A stretch of 34,052 bases of DNA from Desertifilum sp. SIO1I2 (GTDB taxonomy: Bacteria; Cyanobacteriota; Cyanobacteriia; Cyanobacteriales; Desertifilaceae): contig JAAHGE010000008.1 of the NCBI GenBank assembly GCA_010672635.1, forward strand, positions 38,277-72,328. Reading direction: 5' to 3'. Position 1 is the stretch's first letter. The number at the start of each line of letters is the position of its first letter. The notes under the pieces were generated by a model that saw nothing but the letters and a program-made list of their open reading frames with translations, was not told the origin of the DNA and did no database searches. Made by a program: the position numbers and the translations under genes. Positions 17,654-30,709 of this stretch are shown here, one piece after another.

Positions 17654-18604
17654 TTAACCCCCGATGGCGCTGGCACCACCGACCACTTCCAAGATTTCCT
17701 GGGTAATGGAGGCTTGTCGGGCTTTGTTGTAGGACAAAGTTAAGGTGGTAATTAGCTCCGAGGCGTTATCGCTAGCGCTGCTCATCGCCGTCATCCGAGC
17801 GGCGAGTTCGCTAGCGGCTGCTTCTTGGAGCGATCGCAATAACTGGTTATTCAGATATAAGGGCAGTAACGCGTCTAAAATCTGCACCGGGTCTTGCTCA
17901 AAAATCATGTCTCTGGGCAATGCGCGAGCCTGGGAGGTCACTTTCTCCCGCGTTACCTCAAAATCGCCTCCCCGCGTGGTGAGACGAAAGATTTCGTCGT
18001 CAGCCGTCTCTAGACCTTGAGCGTCTAAGGGCAGCAGGGTTTGCACCACTGGGCGAGAGCTAATTAAGGAGACGAATTTGGTGTAAACCAACTCAACGCG
18101 ATCCACCACATCTGAGAGGAACAGCGAGAGCAATTCGTCAGCAATGGTAGACGCTTCGCTAGCGCTAGGAATTTGCTCTAAGTTAGCGTAGGTGGCAGCA
18201 ATCGGCGCGTTGCGGCGCTGAAAGTATTGAATCGCTTTTCGGCCGACGAGGACGTATTGATAGTTGAGGCCTTCGGCTTGCAGTTCTTTGGCCCGTTGTT
18301 CGGCCCGACGGATGACGTTAGTATTGTAGCCGCCGCACAAACCGCGATCGCCCGAAACCACCAACAACCCAACGGTTCTCACCGGGCGCTGTTTGAGCAA
18401 CGGCAGGTCAACATCTTCAAATTGCAAACGACCTTGCAAGCGGTATAACACCTGCGCCAAGCGGTCTGCAAAGGGGCGCGTCGCAATGACTTGCTCTTGA
18501 GCGCGACGTACTTTTGCCGCCGCCACTAAGCGCATTGCTTCTGTAATTTTTTTCGTATTCTTGACCGACTGAATGCGATCGCGAATGGCTTTAAGGTTAG
18601 GCAT
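17654..18604 (-). CDS. atpG: ATP synthase subunit gamma
   Basis: [36 protein letters not shown]...; start set at ATG 18604 rather than the TTG at 18640 used by the ORF track. Confidence 0.97.
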   Translation of the reverse strand: MPNLKAIRDRIQSVKNTKKITEAMRLVAAAKVRRAQEQVIATRPFADRLAQVLYRLQGRLQFEDVDLPLLKQRPVRTVGLLVVSGDRGLCGGYNTNVIRRAEQRAKELQAEGLNYQYVLVGRKAIQYFQRRNAPIAATYANLEQIPSASEASTIADELLSLFLSDVVDRVELVYTKFVSLISSRPVVQTLLPLDAQGLETADDEIFRLTTRGGDFEVTREKVTSQARALPRDMIFEQDPVQILDALLPLYLNNQLLRSLQEAAASELAARMTAMSSASDNASELITTLTLSYNKARQASITQEILEVVGGASAIGG

Positions 18605-18610
18605 AGTTTT

Positions 18611-18631
18611 GCGAATGGCGAATGGCGAATG
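18611..18631. repeat. Three tandem copies of the heptamer GCGAATG
   Basis: GCGAATGGCGAATGGCGAATG just upstream of the atpG start codon. Confidence 0.85.
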
Positions 18632-18681
18632 GCAACTCAAAAAGGGGCGAATCTCTAGAGTCAGACCAACCCCTTTTCAAC

Positions 18682-20854
<2,173 letters not shown>

Positions 20855-20857
20855 GCC

Positions 20858-21391
20858 TTAACCTCCTAGCATTGCAATGCTGCGATCGACGAGGCGCTGT
20901 TGGCGACCTTCATCGAGTTGCTCTTTAATTTGAGCTTCGGCTCGCGCTAATGCCATTGTTGCCACGCGCTGACGCAATTCGGCGATCGCTCTTTCGCGTT
21001 CGACATTCATCTCTTGGGTGGCTGTTTCCCGCAGGCGTTCGACTTCTTTAACTGACTGAGCTAAAATTTCTTCTTTAGCTCGTTGCGCGTTGTCTTGCGC
21101 TTGCTTGCGGATGCGTTCGGCTTCGGCTTGAGCTTGAGCTAACTTTTGTTGCTGTTCCGCTAAGGCGGCGGCGGCATCTTTTTGCCGTTTTTCAGCATCT
21201 TTAATCGCTGCCTCAATCTTAGCTCGGCGATCGCTCAAGGTTTTCCCCAAAAAACCGCGCCCAAAGTAAAACAGTACCCCAATGATGATGACCAAGTTGA
21301 TTAAATTGGTTTCGAGCAGGTCAAAATTTAGCCCGAAACCGCCTTCATGTGCTTCTGCTGCCTCTGTTGCCAGCAACCAAAAAGTACCCAT
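20858..21391 (-). CDS. atpF: ATP synthase subunit b
   Basis: [52 protein letters not shown]; internal start preferred over 21415. Confidence 0.95.
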   Translation of the reverse strand: MGTFWLLATEAAEAHEGGFGLNFDLLETNLINLVIIIGVLFYFGRGFLGKTLSDRRAKIEAAIKDAEKRQKDAAAALAEQQQKLAQAQAEAERIRKQAQDNAQRAKEEILAQSVKEVERLRETATQEMNVERERAIAELRQRVATMALARAEAQIKEQLDEGRQQRLVDRSIAMLGG

Positions 21392-21463
21392 GTGACTCAA
21401 CCCATAACAGTGCAAGTTAATTCAAATCTTTGTGGTGTTTCGTCTTTGTCAGCGACGAGCCAC

Positions 21464-21937
21464 CTAGACTTGAAGGAGTTTGTCTAAAATTTGGCGACTG
21501 AGGTCATCCACCTGTTGCTCTAACGAGCTGAGGGTTTCCTGTTTTTGTTGCTCAATTTCTTTAGCCGCTTGTTCTCGCTTCGCCCCGGCTTCGGCTTGAG
21601 CTTGTGCTAGTTTGTCTTGGGCAATTTTTCGCGCATCCTCTTGGGCCGTCGCGATCGCACTTTGAGCTTGTTTGCGGGCTTGTGCGAGTTCTTGTTCGTA
21701 CTGTTGGGCTAACCGTTCGGCTTTAGCTAACCGCTCGCGAGCCTCAGTCAAATTGTTCCGCACATAGTCATTCCGTCCGTCTATGGCTTGACCAAGGGGT
21801 TTGTAAAAAATGGCATTGAGTACCGCAGTTAAAATTAAAAACTGCACCGCCATCAACGGCAAGGTGGCATCAATGTCAAACAGCCCTCCAGATTTTGCAG
21901 TCTCCTCAACGGCTAGTAAGATCGTCCATTCTGTCAT
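21464..21937 (-). CDS. ATP synthase subunit b'
   Basis: 157 aa; [36 protein letters not shown]; cyanobacterial b' in the expected operon position. Confidence 0.95.
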   Translation of the reverse strand: MTEWTILLAVEETAKSGGLFDIDATLPLMAVQFLILTAVLNAIFYKPLGQAIDGRNDYVRNNLTEARERLAKAERLAQQYEQELAQARKQAQSAIATAQEDARKIAQDKLAQAQAEAGAKREQAAKEIEQQKQETLSSLEQQVDDLSRQILDKLLQV

Positions 21938-22044
21938 GTTTATAATTCCCCATCGTCAATAGAGGGGTTAGGCAACCCAAAGTGCAGTGTTTTTTATAAG
22001 GTGCAGAGATGCGAGCGATCGCACCTCTACACGGAGGCTAAGTC

Positions 22045-22335
<291 letters not shown>

Positions 22336-22399
22336 CTAACAGAGCTAGTCGCTCTTACCGTGCCAGAGTTCTTCCCAAGCACATCAACCCCTGAAGAGT

Positions 22400-23158
22400 T
22401 TAATGAGCCTCTTCTTCATGGTGATGATCTTCTAAAGCTTCCCCAATATAGGCAGCTGCCAACGTCGCAAAGATTAAGGCTTGGATAGCACTGGTAAATA
22501 AACCTAATGCCATAACTGGTAGGGGAACAAATAAAGGCACTAGCAGCACTAGCACTCCGACAACCAGTTCGTCAGCGAGGATGTTGCCAAATAAACGGAA
22601 GCTCAGTGAAAGAGGCTTGGTGAAGTCTTCAATGATCTTGAACGGTAACATGAAAGGTACTGGCTCAACGTAGTGAGCAAAGTAACCTAAGCCAAGCTTG
22701 CTGAAACCTGCATAGAAGTAAGCTAGCGAGGTTAACAGCGCTAGAGCGACCGTTGTGTTGATGTCAGCCGTGGGTGCGCCGAGTTCGCCCGAAGGCAAAT
22801 GGATCAATTTCCAAGGAACTAGGGCCCCTGACCAGTTCGACACAAAGATAAACAGAAATAAGGTACCAACAAACGGTACCCAAGGACGATAGTCTTTTTC
22901 CCCAATCTGGTTTTTGGCTAAATCTCGGATGAATTCCAGCGCATACTCCATGAAGTTTTGCATTCCGGCAGGAATACGCTGCAAGTTCCGAGTCGCGGCT
23001 AGGGAGGCGATGACCAATAGGCCAATCACAAACCAAGAGGTAAGGAAAATCTGTCCGTGAACTTTGAGGTTCCCAATTTGCCAATAAAAGTGCTGACCCA
23101 CTTCTAGTTCAGCAAGGGGTAAGCAGTTGTAGGCTTCTAGAAGATTTAGCGTTTCCAT
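22400..23158 (-). CDS. atpB: ATP synthase subunit a
   Basis: 252 aa; [44 protein letters not shown]. Confidence 0.97.
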   Translation of the reverse strand: METLNLLEAYNCLPLAELEVGQHFYWQIGNLKVHGQIFLTSWFVIGLLVIASLAATRNLQRIPAGMQNFMEYALEFIRDLAKNQIGEKDYRPWVPFVGTLFLFIFVSNWSGALVPWKLIHLPSGELGAPTADINTTVALALLTSLAYFYAGFSKLGLGYFAHYVEPVPFMLPFKIIEDFTKPLSLSFRLFGNILADELVVGVLVLLVPLFVPLPVMALGLFTSAIQALIFATLAAAYIGEALEDHHHEEEAH

Positions 23159-23208
23159 TCAGATTCCCAAGGACTCAAAGCCAGCAAGGAGACTTAAGGC
23201 GAACTAAT

Positions 23209-23649
23209 CTAACGCGGATTGGGCAGAAATGTTGTCCGAAGTACGTAAACGATAACTGCGGCCTTATAGGTCAGAAATCCCAAAAAAATTGGGATGATTT
23301 GTAGCTGTTTCCATTGAGTTGCGACTATAATCAACCCAATAAAAAGCGCTAACCGCGTGTTGCTTAGACGTTCTTTTTGTCGTCCAAGCTGCTCTACGTT
23401 TTTCGCCAACATTCTCAAGTAAACCACACCTGTGCACGCCCCGATGACATAATTCAGAGCGATGTTCAGGGAGTAGAAAGTCCAGACGAAAATAAAAATA
23501 ACGCCTGTCATCGCCAACGTACCGATAAACAACTCCTGTTGCAGTCGATAATATTCCTCCATTGAGGCGTTTGGCTCTTCGTTGAGGGAATCTGGCGGAT
23601 TCGGATTCCCGTTCGGGGTGGTTTCGTGAGATTCGTCGGAAGTGTTCAC
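23209..23649 (-). CDS. atpI: ATP synthase protein I
   Basis: 146 aa membrane protein, first gene of the cyanobacterial atp operon; four hydrophobic segments. Confidence 0.88.
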   Translation of the reverse strand: MNTSDESHETTPNGNPNPPDSLNEEPNASMEEYYRLQQELFIGTLAMTGVIFIFVWTFYSLNIALNYVIGACTGVVYLRMLAKNVEQLGRQKERLSNTRLALFIGLIIVATQWKQLQIIPIFLGFLTYKAAVIVYVLRTTFLPNPR

Positions 23650-23860
23650 AACGACCTTGCGTTAAATCAGTCCTGGTGCTTGACTTGTGAAAGACAGACC
23701 ATGAGGAATCATATCACGTCTAGGGATCGCTCTAAAGAATTATTAAGCAACTTGGAAGAAATCTGGAAATTGCCTAATTTCTCCCATTTTCTAGAAAAAT
23801 ACGGGCTTTTTCTTTGACTGGCTCCCTGGTTTGGGGGGATGGGGAGATGGGAGGATGTCG

Positions 23861-24010
23861 TGTAGGTTGGGTTGAGGTACGAAACCCAACAGCAGCCAGG
23901 GTTGTGTTGGTCTACAAACTTTACCTTCCGATCTCGATAGGACTGAAGAAGTACGAAACCCAACAGCAGCCAGGGTTGTGTTGGGTTTCACTTCGTTCTA
24001 CCCAACCTAC
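23861..24010. repeat. Foldback, MITE-like intergenic repeat
   Basis: Terminal GTAGGTTGGG (23862-23871) and CCCAACCTAC (24001-24010); identical 34-nt direct repeats GTACGAAACCCAACAGCAGCCAGGGTTGTGTTGG at 23877-23910 and 23951-23984. Confidence 0.8.
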
Positions 24011-24188
24011 GACTGTTTTCCCCACTCAGCACACCGCTACGCGGAAGCTAAAGCAACAGCACTTTCAACTCAGCACTCTTTCCCCCCGCTCGGAACTCGG
24101 AACTCAGAACTTACTCCGCAAGGGCGGCAATTGCTGACCTCGCTAGAACTTCAAGCAATCACTTTTGAGAGAGACGCAACATTAGGCT

Positions 24189-26258
24189 ATGAAAGGATGG
24201 GTGGCTAATCTATCCAATAAAATTCCGAATTTTCGCTCTCAGCCTTGGGGAGAAAGTTCATTTCGTCGCATTCTTCTGTGGCGCATCCTACTATTAAGCA
24301 TTCCCGTGCTTCTACTCGGTCAATATGTCACCTACAAGAAAGCGCGTTCTAGTTTGCTGGAAACGGCGCGACAAAATTTGACCGAAAGCGCCATTCGTAA
24401 AGGCGAAAGTATAGAAGCAGTAACAGCCGCTTTAGCCAGCAATTTGCAAACCGCCAGCGAAACCACCGTCTTGCAAAGCGGTTCGCCTTCAGAAATTCAA
24501 CAATATCTCGAACAACTGCAAACCCGACTCCCCACGCAAATTCAGTGCGTCCAACTCAACGAGATTAGTACAGGTGCGATCGCCGCAAGTACCTGCAACT
24601 CCGACCAACTGTTTCCTGCTCAACTCTGGTCGCAAACCGGAAACCGATGGGTCGAAAAAAAATCGGGCGTGCAGATTCAAACCCTAGTGCCTAAAACCAC
24701 CTATCGCCAAAGCTTTCCACCCCCCGCCCCCGATCAACTCCGCCTGCTGTCTAGCGTACCGGTCTTCAATCCCAACAACCAACCGCGCTATGCCTTAACC
24801 GTTGAATCCACCCTGCGCTTGCAAGATAGCAACCGTCCCAAATCCCTATCCGGCTATACCGTCGTCCTCGATCAAAGCGGCACCATTTTAGCCCATCGCT
24901 ACGCCGAACGCGTCGGCAGCCATATCGACCAAATTCGCAGCGAAGAAGCCCGCAATCGCCTGCATAGCATTATCCGCAATGCCATTTCCGGCCGGCAAGA
25001 TTTTCTCCACGTTGCCTCCTTTGACGATCAAGGTGTGGAACTCGTGACCGGCTATACAGCCATTCCCAGTCCAACCACAACCGATGTAGACAATCGCCAG
25101 TGGGTTATTTTAGCCGTTGCCCGTTTAGACTATGCCCTATTTGGCTTGCAGGAAATCTTACAAACGCTAGTTTATCTACTATTGGGTTTAATTGTTGCTT
25201 ATTTCCTCGCTACCCTGTACGTGGCACGGGAACTGGCGCGGCCCTTAGAAAAGCTGGAACAATACGCCCAGAAGGTAGAAGGCGACTCCACCGTTCAATC
25301 AATTCCCCCAAATTTTAAAATTCGCGAACTCAACCAACTCGCTCAAACCCTCAATGGCATGATCGCGCGGTTGAAAGCTTGGGCAGACGAGATTGAAGCA
25401 GCTTGGAAAGAAGCCAAAACCGCCAATCAACTCAAAAGCGAGTTTCTTGCCAATACCTCCCACGAGTTACGCACGCCCTTGAATGCCATTATTGGCTGCA
25501 TTCGCTTAGTGCGCGATGAGTGCTGCGACGATCGCGAAGAGGAAATGGAATTTTTGCAACGCGCCGATGATGCGGCGGTTCACCTGTTGCAAATTATTAA
25601 TGACGTTCTCGATATTGCCAAAATTGAAGCCGGCACCCTATCGGTGATTTTAGAGCCAGTGGACTTAAAACAGATGCTCCAAGAAGTCATCGATCTGCAA
25701 AAGGTGCAGATTCTGCACAAAGGCTTGCAGTTGAATTTACCCGACTTCCAGGGGGCGCTGTTGGGCAATGAGAGCGATCGCCTTTTGGTTCATGCCGATC
25801 CAGCCAAGCTCAAACAAGTGCTGCTGAATGTGATTGGCAACGCCGTCAAATTTACCGACACGGGTAGCATTAGCATCGACGTGCGCCTGGAACCGGGCGG
25901 CGAATCGACGAATGGCGGCGCGGAGAGTGCCAGCAAGCAAGTTACGATCGGCATTACCGATACGGGAGTTGGCATTGAACCCAGCCAGCAGTCGAAACTC
26001 TTTCAACCCTTTGTGATGGCCGATGGGACGACCACCCGCCGTTTTGAAGGCACGGGGTTAGGGCTAGCGATTTCGCGGAATCTGATTGAGATGATGAAAG
26101 GTAGAATTACCCTGTTTAGTGCGGGCTTAGGACAAGGCACAACGGTAGAAATTCGCCTGAATGCGATCGAACGTCAAACCCTAGATTATTCGCAATACGA
26201 CGACCCGCAATCGACCCTCGATAGCTTTTCTGAACCCATGTCTCACGCCAATTCTTGA
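24189..26258 (+). CDS. Membrane sensor histidine kinase (extracytoplasmic sensor, HAMP, HisKA, HATPase_c)
   Basis: 689 aa; two TM segments, FLANTSHELRTPLNAIIG H-box, DTGVGI, GTGLGLAIS. Confidence 0.92.
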   Translation: MKGWVANLSNKIPNFRSQPWGESSFRRILLWRILLLSIPVLLLGQYVTYKKARSSLLETARQNLTESAIRKGESIEAVTAALASNLQTASETTVLQSGSPSEIQQYLEQLQTRLPTQIQCVQLNEISTGAIAASTCNSDQLFPAQLWSQTGNRWVEKKSGVQIQTLVPKTTYRQSFPPPAPDQLRLLSSVPVFNPNNQPRYALTVESTLRLQDSNRPKSLSGYTVVLDQSGTILAHRYAERVGSHIDQIRSEEARNRLHSIIRNAISGRQDFLHVASFDDQGVELVTGYTAIPSPTTTDVDNRQWVILAVARLDYALFGLQEILQTLVYLLLGLIVAYFLATLYVARELARPLEKLEQYAQKVEGDSTVQSIPPNFKIRELNQLAQTLNGMIARLKAWADEIEAAWKEAKTANQLKSEFLANTSHELRTPLNAIIGCIRLVRDECCDDREEEMEFLQRADDAAVHLLQIINDVLDIAKIEAGTLSVILEPVDLKQMLQEVIDLQKVQILHKGLQLNLPDFQGALLGNESDRLLVHADPAKLKQVLLNVIGNAVKFTDTGSISIDVRLEPGGESTNGGAESASKQVTIGITDTGVGIEPSQQSKLFQPFVMADGTTTRRFEGTGLGLAISRNLIEMMKGRITLFSAGLGQGTTVEIRLNAIERQTLDYSQYDDPQSTLDSFSEPMSHANS

Positions 26259-27298
26259 ATATCGATCGGTTTGCCTTGATTCAACGATTGAGTTAAGGCC
26301 GCTAGGATATTCACAAGCTTGGCTCCTACCCACCCTGAAGAGAGGGAGGGGGCGGTTTGAGTGGTAATGCAGTGTAAGAAGCGATCGCATACTCGCCGCA
26401 AGGGTTCCGCTGCCTCTAGGGTCAGTATCTCCCGCCGTTCTGCTATTGGCACAAAGCGAGATTGACCTTCTGCCAAGGGTTGGGGGTCAAATTGCCCGTA
26501 TTGAATGCTTAAGGGCGCTTCTGCTCTCAATTCATCAAAAATCAGGGTTCCCTGGCTGCCTGCCACGCACAGGCGGCGCTGCTTATCGGAATTGAGCCAG
26601 CAGAGGTGAATCGCCGCCTGAAAACCGCTAGGGTAGGTGAGTTTCACCCAAACTAAATCGGCTAATCCTTGAGGGTTGAGGGGTAAGAGGTGCTGCTGCA
26701 ACCAAACTTGCCCGGTCGCTTCTACTCGGATCGGTTCGGCTTGCAACCAGTGATTAAAAATTACAAGATCGTGAATGGCTAAATCCCACAGAGCATCGAC
26801 ATCTTGGCGAACTGGTCCTAGGTGAGTCCGCGCCGCATAGCCATAGCGTAACTCGCCTAAGTCCCCTGATTGAACGACTTCCCGACCCCGCGCCACGGCG
26901 GGATGAAAGAGATAGGTATGATCGACTAACAGATGTCGTTGTTGTTGTTCGGCAAGTTGGCAAAGCTGACGCGCTTCTTGCGGATCGAGGGTGAGGGGTT
27001 TTTCAGCCAGAACGTGACACCCTGATTTTAATGCGGTTTCAATCAGGGGATAGTGGGTAACAGCAGGCGTGGCGATCGCGACGGCTTCCACCTCCGGGCG
27101 TTCTAAGACGGCGGCCCAGTCGGTACTGAAGATCCCAGGGTCTAAAGCATGGCGCTGTTGCAAGGCTGCCAAACGCTCTGGATTGGGGTCTACAATCGCC
27201 ACCACCTCGGCCTGGGGATGTTCGAGGAAGTTACGAACCAAATGAGTTCCCCAACGACCTGCGCCAAAAATAGCAATCTGAATTTTATCGGCGATCAA
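26243..27298 (-). CDS. Gfo/Idh/MocA family oxidoreductase
   Basis: 351 aa; IAIFGAGRWGTHLVRNF Rossmann motif, VAIATPAVTHYPLIETALKSGCHVLAEKPLT. Confidence 0.93.
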   Translation of the reverse strand: MIADKIQIAIFGAGRWGTHLVRNFLEHPQAEVVAIVDPNPERLAALQQRHALDPGIFSTDWAAVLERPEVEAVAIATPAVTHYPLIETALKSGCHVLAEKPLTLDPQEARQLCQLAEQQQRHLLVDHTYLFHPAVARGREVVQSGDLGELRYGYAARTHLGPVRQDVDALWDLAIHDLVIFNHWLQAEPIRVEATGQVWLQQHLLPLNPQGLADLVWVKLTYPSGFQAAIHLCWLNSDKQRRLCVAGSQGTLIFDELRAEAPLSIQYGQFDPQPLAEGQSRFVPIAERREILTLEAAEPLRRVCDRFLHCITTQTAPSLSSGWVGAKLVNILAALTQSLNQGKPIDIQELA

Positions 27299-27332
27299 GC
27301 GTCCAAAAGTCCTTTATGAATGGGTTGTTCCA

Positions 27333-28058
27333 TTAAAACTGAGTTGTTTGGACATAGGCAAGGGCTGCTTTCGCAGCGGCTTGTTCTGCGGCCTTGCGCG
27401 AGGAACCCTCCCCAGAACCGCAGCATTGACCCCGAAACCAAACTTCTGATACAAAGCGCTGCATTTGACCGCTGAGTCGGGGCGTTTCGCTGGTGCGGTA
27501 TTCGGGCAAGATTTTATGAGAGGCTTGCGTCCATTCTTGCAGAGCGGATTTGTAGTCGAGGTGAGCGGGGTCTTGGCGAATTTCGGCGGCCAGTTTGCGG
27601 AAGTGCGGATCGAGCCACGGGCGAATCAGTGCTAGGGTGTGGGTGCTGAGGTAGAGTGCCCCTAAAACGGCTTCAAAGGCGTCTGCTAACCGAGATTGTC
27701 GACCAGCTCGGTCGCCTGCGGCGCTGCGGTCTGTGAGCAGATAGCGCTCGATCCCGTAGAGATCGGCAATACTAGCGAGGGTGCGATCGCTCACTAAGAC
27801 TTTACGAATGGCGGAGTATTCGCCCACCGGCGCGTTGGGGTAAAGTTCTAACAGTAGTTCGGAGGCTGCCATTCTGACTACAGAGTCGCCGACAAATTCG
27901 AGTTGTTCGTAGTTGGCGTGAGGAGAAAAGGTTGGGTGGGTGAGGGCGAGGTCGAGTAAAGCCCATTCTAGGGGAACTGGCTCAGAAAGTCCTAAGCGTT
28001 GAATGAACTGAGCGAGCTGTCGCTGTCGTTTAGGATAACCAAGATCGTCTCGTACCAT
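27333..28058 (-). CDS. rnc: Ribonuclease III
   Basis: 241 aa; YEQLEFVGDSVVRM signature; C-terminal dsRBD GSGEGSSRKAAEQAAAKAAL. Confidence 0.95.
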   Translation of the reverse strand: MVRDDLGYPKRQRQLAQFIQRLGLSEPVPLEWALLDLALTHPTFSPHANYEQLEFVGDSVVRMAASELLLELYPNAPVGEYSAIRKVLVSDRTLASIADLYGIERYLLTDRSAAGDRAGRQSRLADAFEAVLGALYLSTHTLALIRPWLDPHFRKLAAEIRQDPAHLDYKSALQEWTQASHKILPEYRTSETPRLSGQMQRFVSEVWFRGQCCGSGEGSSRKAAEQAAAKAALAYVQTTQF

Positions 28059-28106
28059 AATGCAGGCAATTGTCTGTGCTTTATTCGACCTTACCGCAGG
28101 TCGAGA

Positions 28107-28727
28107 TCAAGCGGAACGTGCCAGGGAGGTGATGCGCGAGGAATTTTTGGAGGCGCGATCGCTTTTGGTTGAGGTGCGCTCTTGGGAGATCGCCAGTTGG
28201 TAACTTGGGGTTGCAGGGGCAGGCGTCGCGATCGGTTCCCAGCAGGAAACGGCCCCGGAATCGTTTTTGCTTGCTGATTCAGCACTCGGAGGTCTCACTG
28301 CACGTACGGTTTGAGGTAAAGCCCCGACGAGTAACGCCAGAACGTCATCGGGAATTTTAGCCACGATCTCTGAACTAAAGAAAGCTTCAAAACTGGAAAT
28401 GAGTTTTTCAACCCGCGCTTGCGGATCGTCTGAGTGATGAGTAATTTTTTCGAGCCAGCGCATCCACTGTATTCGCCGTCCGTAGGCTCTTTGGCGCGAT
28501 TCCCATCCTTGAGCTGTTACCAAGATCGGCGAGCCAATGGTAATGACGGCGGTGTAACCTTCGGTCTCCGGCGTACTGACGGCGGCACCCGGCCCCACAA
28601 ACTCCGCATAATAAGTTTTACAAAGAATTAAGCCACTTTTTTTCTGTTCAGAAATTGCGAGCAACGAATCAGAAGGCAACCAGATTTTCGAGTCACCAGG
28701 ATGAAATGTCAGAGGTTCTACACTCAT
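28107..28727 (-). CDS. Conserved hypothetical protein
   Basis: 206 aa; start at 28727; ordered N-terminal ~135 aa and low-complexity S/T/A-rich tail. Confidence 0.65.
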   Translation of the reverse strand: MSVEPLTFHPGDSKIWLPSDSLLAISEQKKSGLILCKTYYAEFVGPGAAVSTPETEGYTAVITIGSPILVTAQGWESRQRAYGRRIQWMRWLEKITHHSDDPQARVEKLISSFEAFFSSEIVAKIPDDVLALLVGALPQTVRAVRPPSAESASKNDSGAVSCWEPIATPAPATPSYQLAISQERTSTKSDRASKNSSRITSLARSA

Positions 28728-29117
28728 GCTCTTACCTCTACCTTAGTGGGCGATGTTTTGAAAAATACTGACATGGCGAGGGAAACACATACCAATCCGC
28801 CCTACATCGTAAAACACGAAGGTGGTGGTTGCGTAGTGTAAATAAGGGAACTTTGCAAAATCCACACAATTGAATTGGCGATCGCGTTGGTTTGATGAAT
28901 GAGCCGCAAAAAGTCCTGAGTTTCCATACTAATTCAACAAAATTGGAGGATGGCAAATCGAGGGTGTGACCCCCTATTAGCAAGTGGGATTACGGAGAGA
29001 GTTAGGTTAATTCTGAAAAATTTTCGGGATATACGGAAAAAATATTTCTTGAGACGATTTATAGTTTTTTTACTATTTGTAAGGTTGGGGAAAATACCCA
29101 ATTTTTACCCGTTTTAA

Positions 29118-29506
29118 AGGACAGAGCAAGACATAAGCCGGGTTCTGTTCTCCGAAACTGCCATGCACTTTCAGAGGGCGGTTATCTATCTGGGATGTCT
29201 GTCACCAGACACCTCTTGCGGCATCTTAAAGCGGAACGGGTAAAAGACCAACCCTAGTTCCTCCAGCCTTGCACCCCGCCGGGGTTTACCGAGCCAGCAC
29301 CTCTCGATGCTGCTGGTGCGCTCTTACCGCACCTTTGCACCCTTACCTGGAACCGAAGTCCCATCGGCGGTATGTTTCTGTGGCACTTTCCTCGCGATCG
29401 CTCGCACTGGGCGTTACCCAGCAAGCTTGGTCTTTCGGGTGCCCGGACTTTCCTCAGAACAGCAGCATTTGCTCCTATTCCGCAACCACCTCGCTTACTC
29501 TGTCCT
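29118..29506 (-). ncRNA. rnpB: RNase P RNA (bacterial type A)
   Basis: Minus strand contains GAGGAAAGTCCGGGC, GGAAAGTGCCACAGAAACATACCGCC and the 3' ACAGAACCCGGCTTAT; ends pair as P1 AGGACAGAGUAAG / CUUGCUCUGUCCU. Confidence 0.96.
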
Positions 29507-29523
29507 AGATCTAGTCTAAATCC

Positions 29524-30684
29524 TTACTCGTCTTTGAGGGACGAAACATTTTCAAACCAGCCCCGCTTCCAAAAGAAATACACTAACCCCCCCGCTGTCG
29601 CAATCATCAACGCCCAGCACGCCGGATAACCAAAATACCATTCCAATTCCGGCATATTCAACGGCGAAGCGTCGTTGTCAAAGTTCATCCCATACACCCC
29701 CACAATAAACGTTAGGGGAATAAAAATTGATGAAATCACCGTCAGCAACTTCATGATCTCATTCATCTTATTGCTCACCGATGAGAGATAGACATCCATT
29801 AAACCCGATGTCAATTCTCGATAGGTTTCAATAATATCAATCACTTGAATCGTATGGTCGTAGCAATCTCGTAAATAAATCTGGACATCCGGGCGAATCA
29901 GCGGACTAATATCGCGCATTAGCTTACTACAGGTTTCGCGCTGCGGCCAAATACAGCGTCTTAGGGCTAAAAGTTCTCGACGAATGCGATAAATTTTCTC
30001 TAAGGTTTTGCGAGTCGGGTTTGTCACCACTTCATCTTCTAGTTGATCGATGCGCTCTCCATAAACTTCTAGAATTGGGAAAAAACCATCAATAATCCCA
30101 TCAAGTAGAGCATAGGTTAAATAATCTACCCCATGTTTGCGAATGGTGCCTCGGTTGTGGCGAATGCGCTGGCGCACGGGTTCAAAAGAGTCATGTTCGG
30201 GTTCTTCTTGAACAGTCAAAAGATAATATTTGCCGACTACGAAGCTCACTTGTTCGATCCAAAAACTATCTTCCTGTTCGTTTAACATTGCCATTTGAGC
30301 AATGATGACTAACTGGTCTTTGTAATCCTCAATTTTAGGACGTTGAGGGACATTGACAATATCTTCTAATATCAAAGGATGAAGATGAAAAACTTTACCC
30401 AAGCGTTGCAAAATATCTTCGCTTCCCAAGCCTTGAACATCAATCCAAGACACCGATTCGCTATCTAAATAAGGAACGCAAGCTTCAGGCGTTGCCAGTT
30501 GAACTCGCGTTGCAGTTGTTTCGCTATAATCGATGAGAACAATACTAGGCGGGTCTGCGTCTTCCTCAATATTGAGCGTACCGGGTAAGCTTCCCGGTTC
30601 ATCATAATAATAGTCAAAAAGATCGACTTCTTCTTCTTCCAAAGCTTCGGAAACTGGAAAGTTGTAATAAAGTTTATCGGACAT
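29524..30684 (-). CDS. corA: CorA-type magnesium/cobalt transporter
   Basis: 386 aa; C-terminal IFIPLTFIVGVYGMNFDN (GMN motif) and two TM helices. Confidence 0.96.
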   Translation of the reverse strand: MSDKLYYNFPVSEALEEEEVDLFDYYYDEPGSLPGTLNIEEDADPPSIVLIDYSETTATRVQLATPEACVPYLDSESVSWIDVQGLGSEDILQRLGKVFHLHPLILEDIVNVPQRPKIEDYKDQLVIIAQMAMLNEQEDSFWIEQVSFVVGKYYLLTVQEEPEHDSFEPVRQRIRHNRGTIRKHGVDYLTYALLDGIIDGFFPILEVYGERIDQLEDEVVTNPTRKTLEKIYRIRRELLALRRCIWPQRETCSKLMRDISPLIRPDVQIYLRDCYDHTIQVIDIIETYRELTSGLMDVYLSSVSNKMNEIMKLLTVISSIFIPLTFIVGVYGMNFDNDASPLNMPELEWYFGYPACWALMIATAGGLVYFFWKRGWFENVSSLKDE

Positions 30685-30709
30685 ACTTTACTCTTTTATC
30701 TAATACAAA

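Noticed and set aside
23709-24208. Several overlapping small ORFs between atpI and the sensor kinase
   Set aside because: They are translations of the foldback repeat and AACTCGG-type short repeats in multiple frames.
28738-28983. 81-aa minus-strand ORF (and a 41-aa ORF METQDFLRLIHQTNAIANSIV... at 28802-28927) between the hypothetical gene and rnpB
   Set aside because: No RBS or recognisable domain; may be a gene remnant or repeat but cannot be supported.
29269-29629. Three overlapping plus-strand ORFs at 29.3-29.6 kb
   Set aside because: They cover the antisense of rnpB and the corA 3' end; the conserved RNA motifs explain the sequence.
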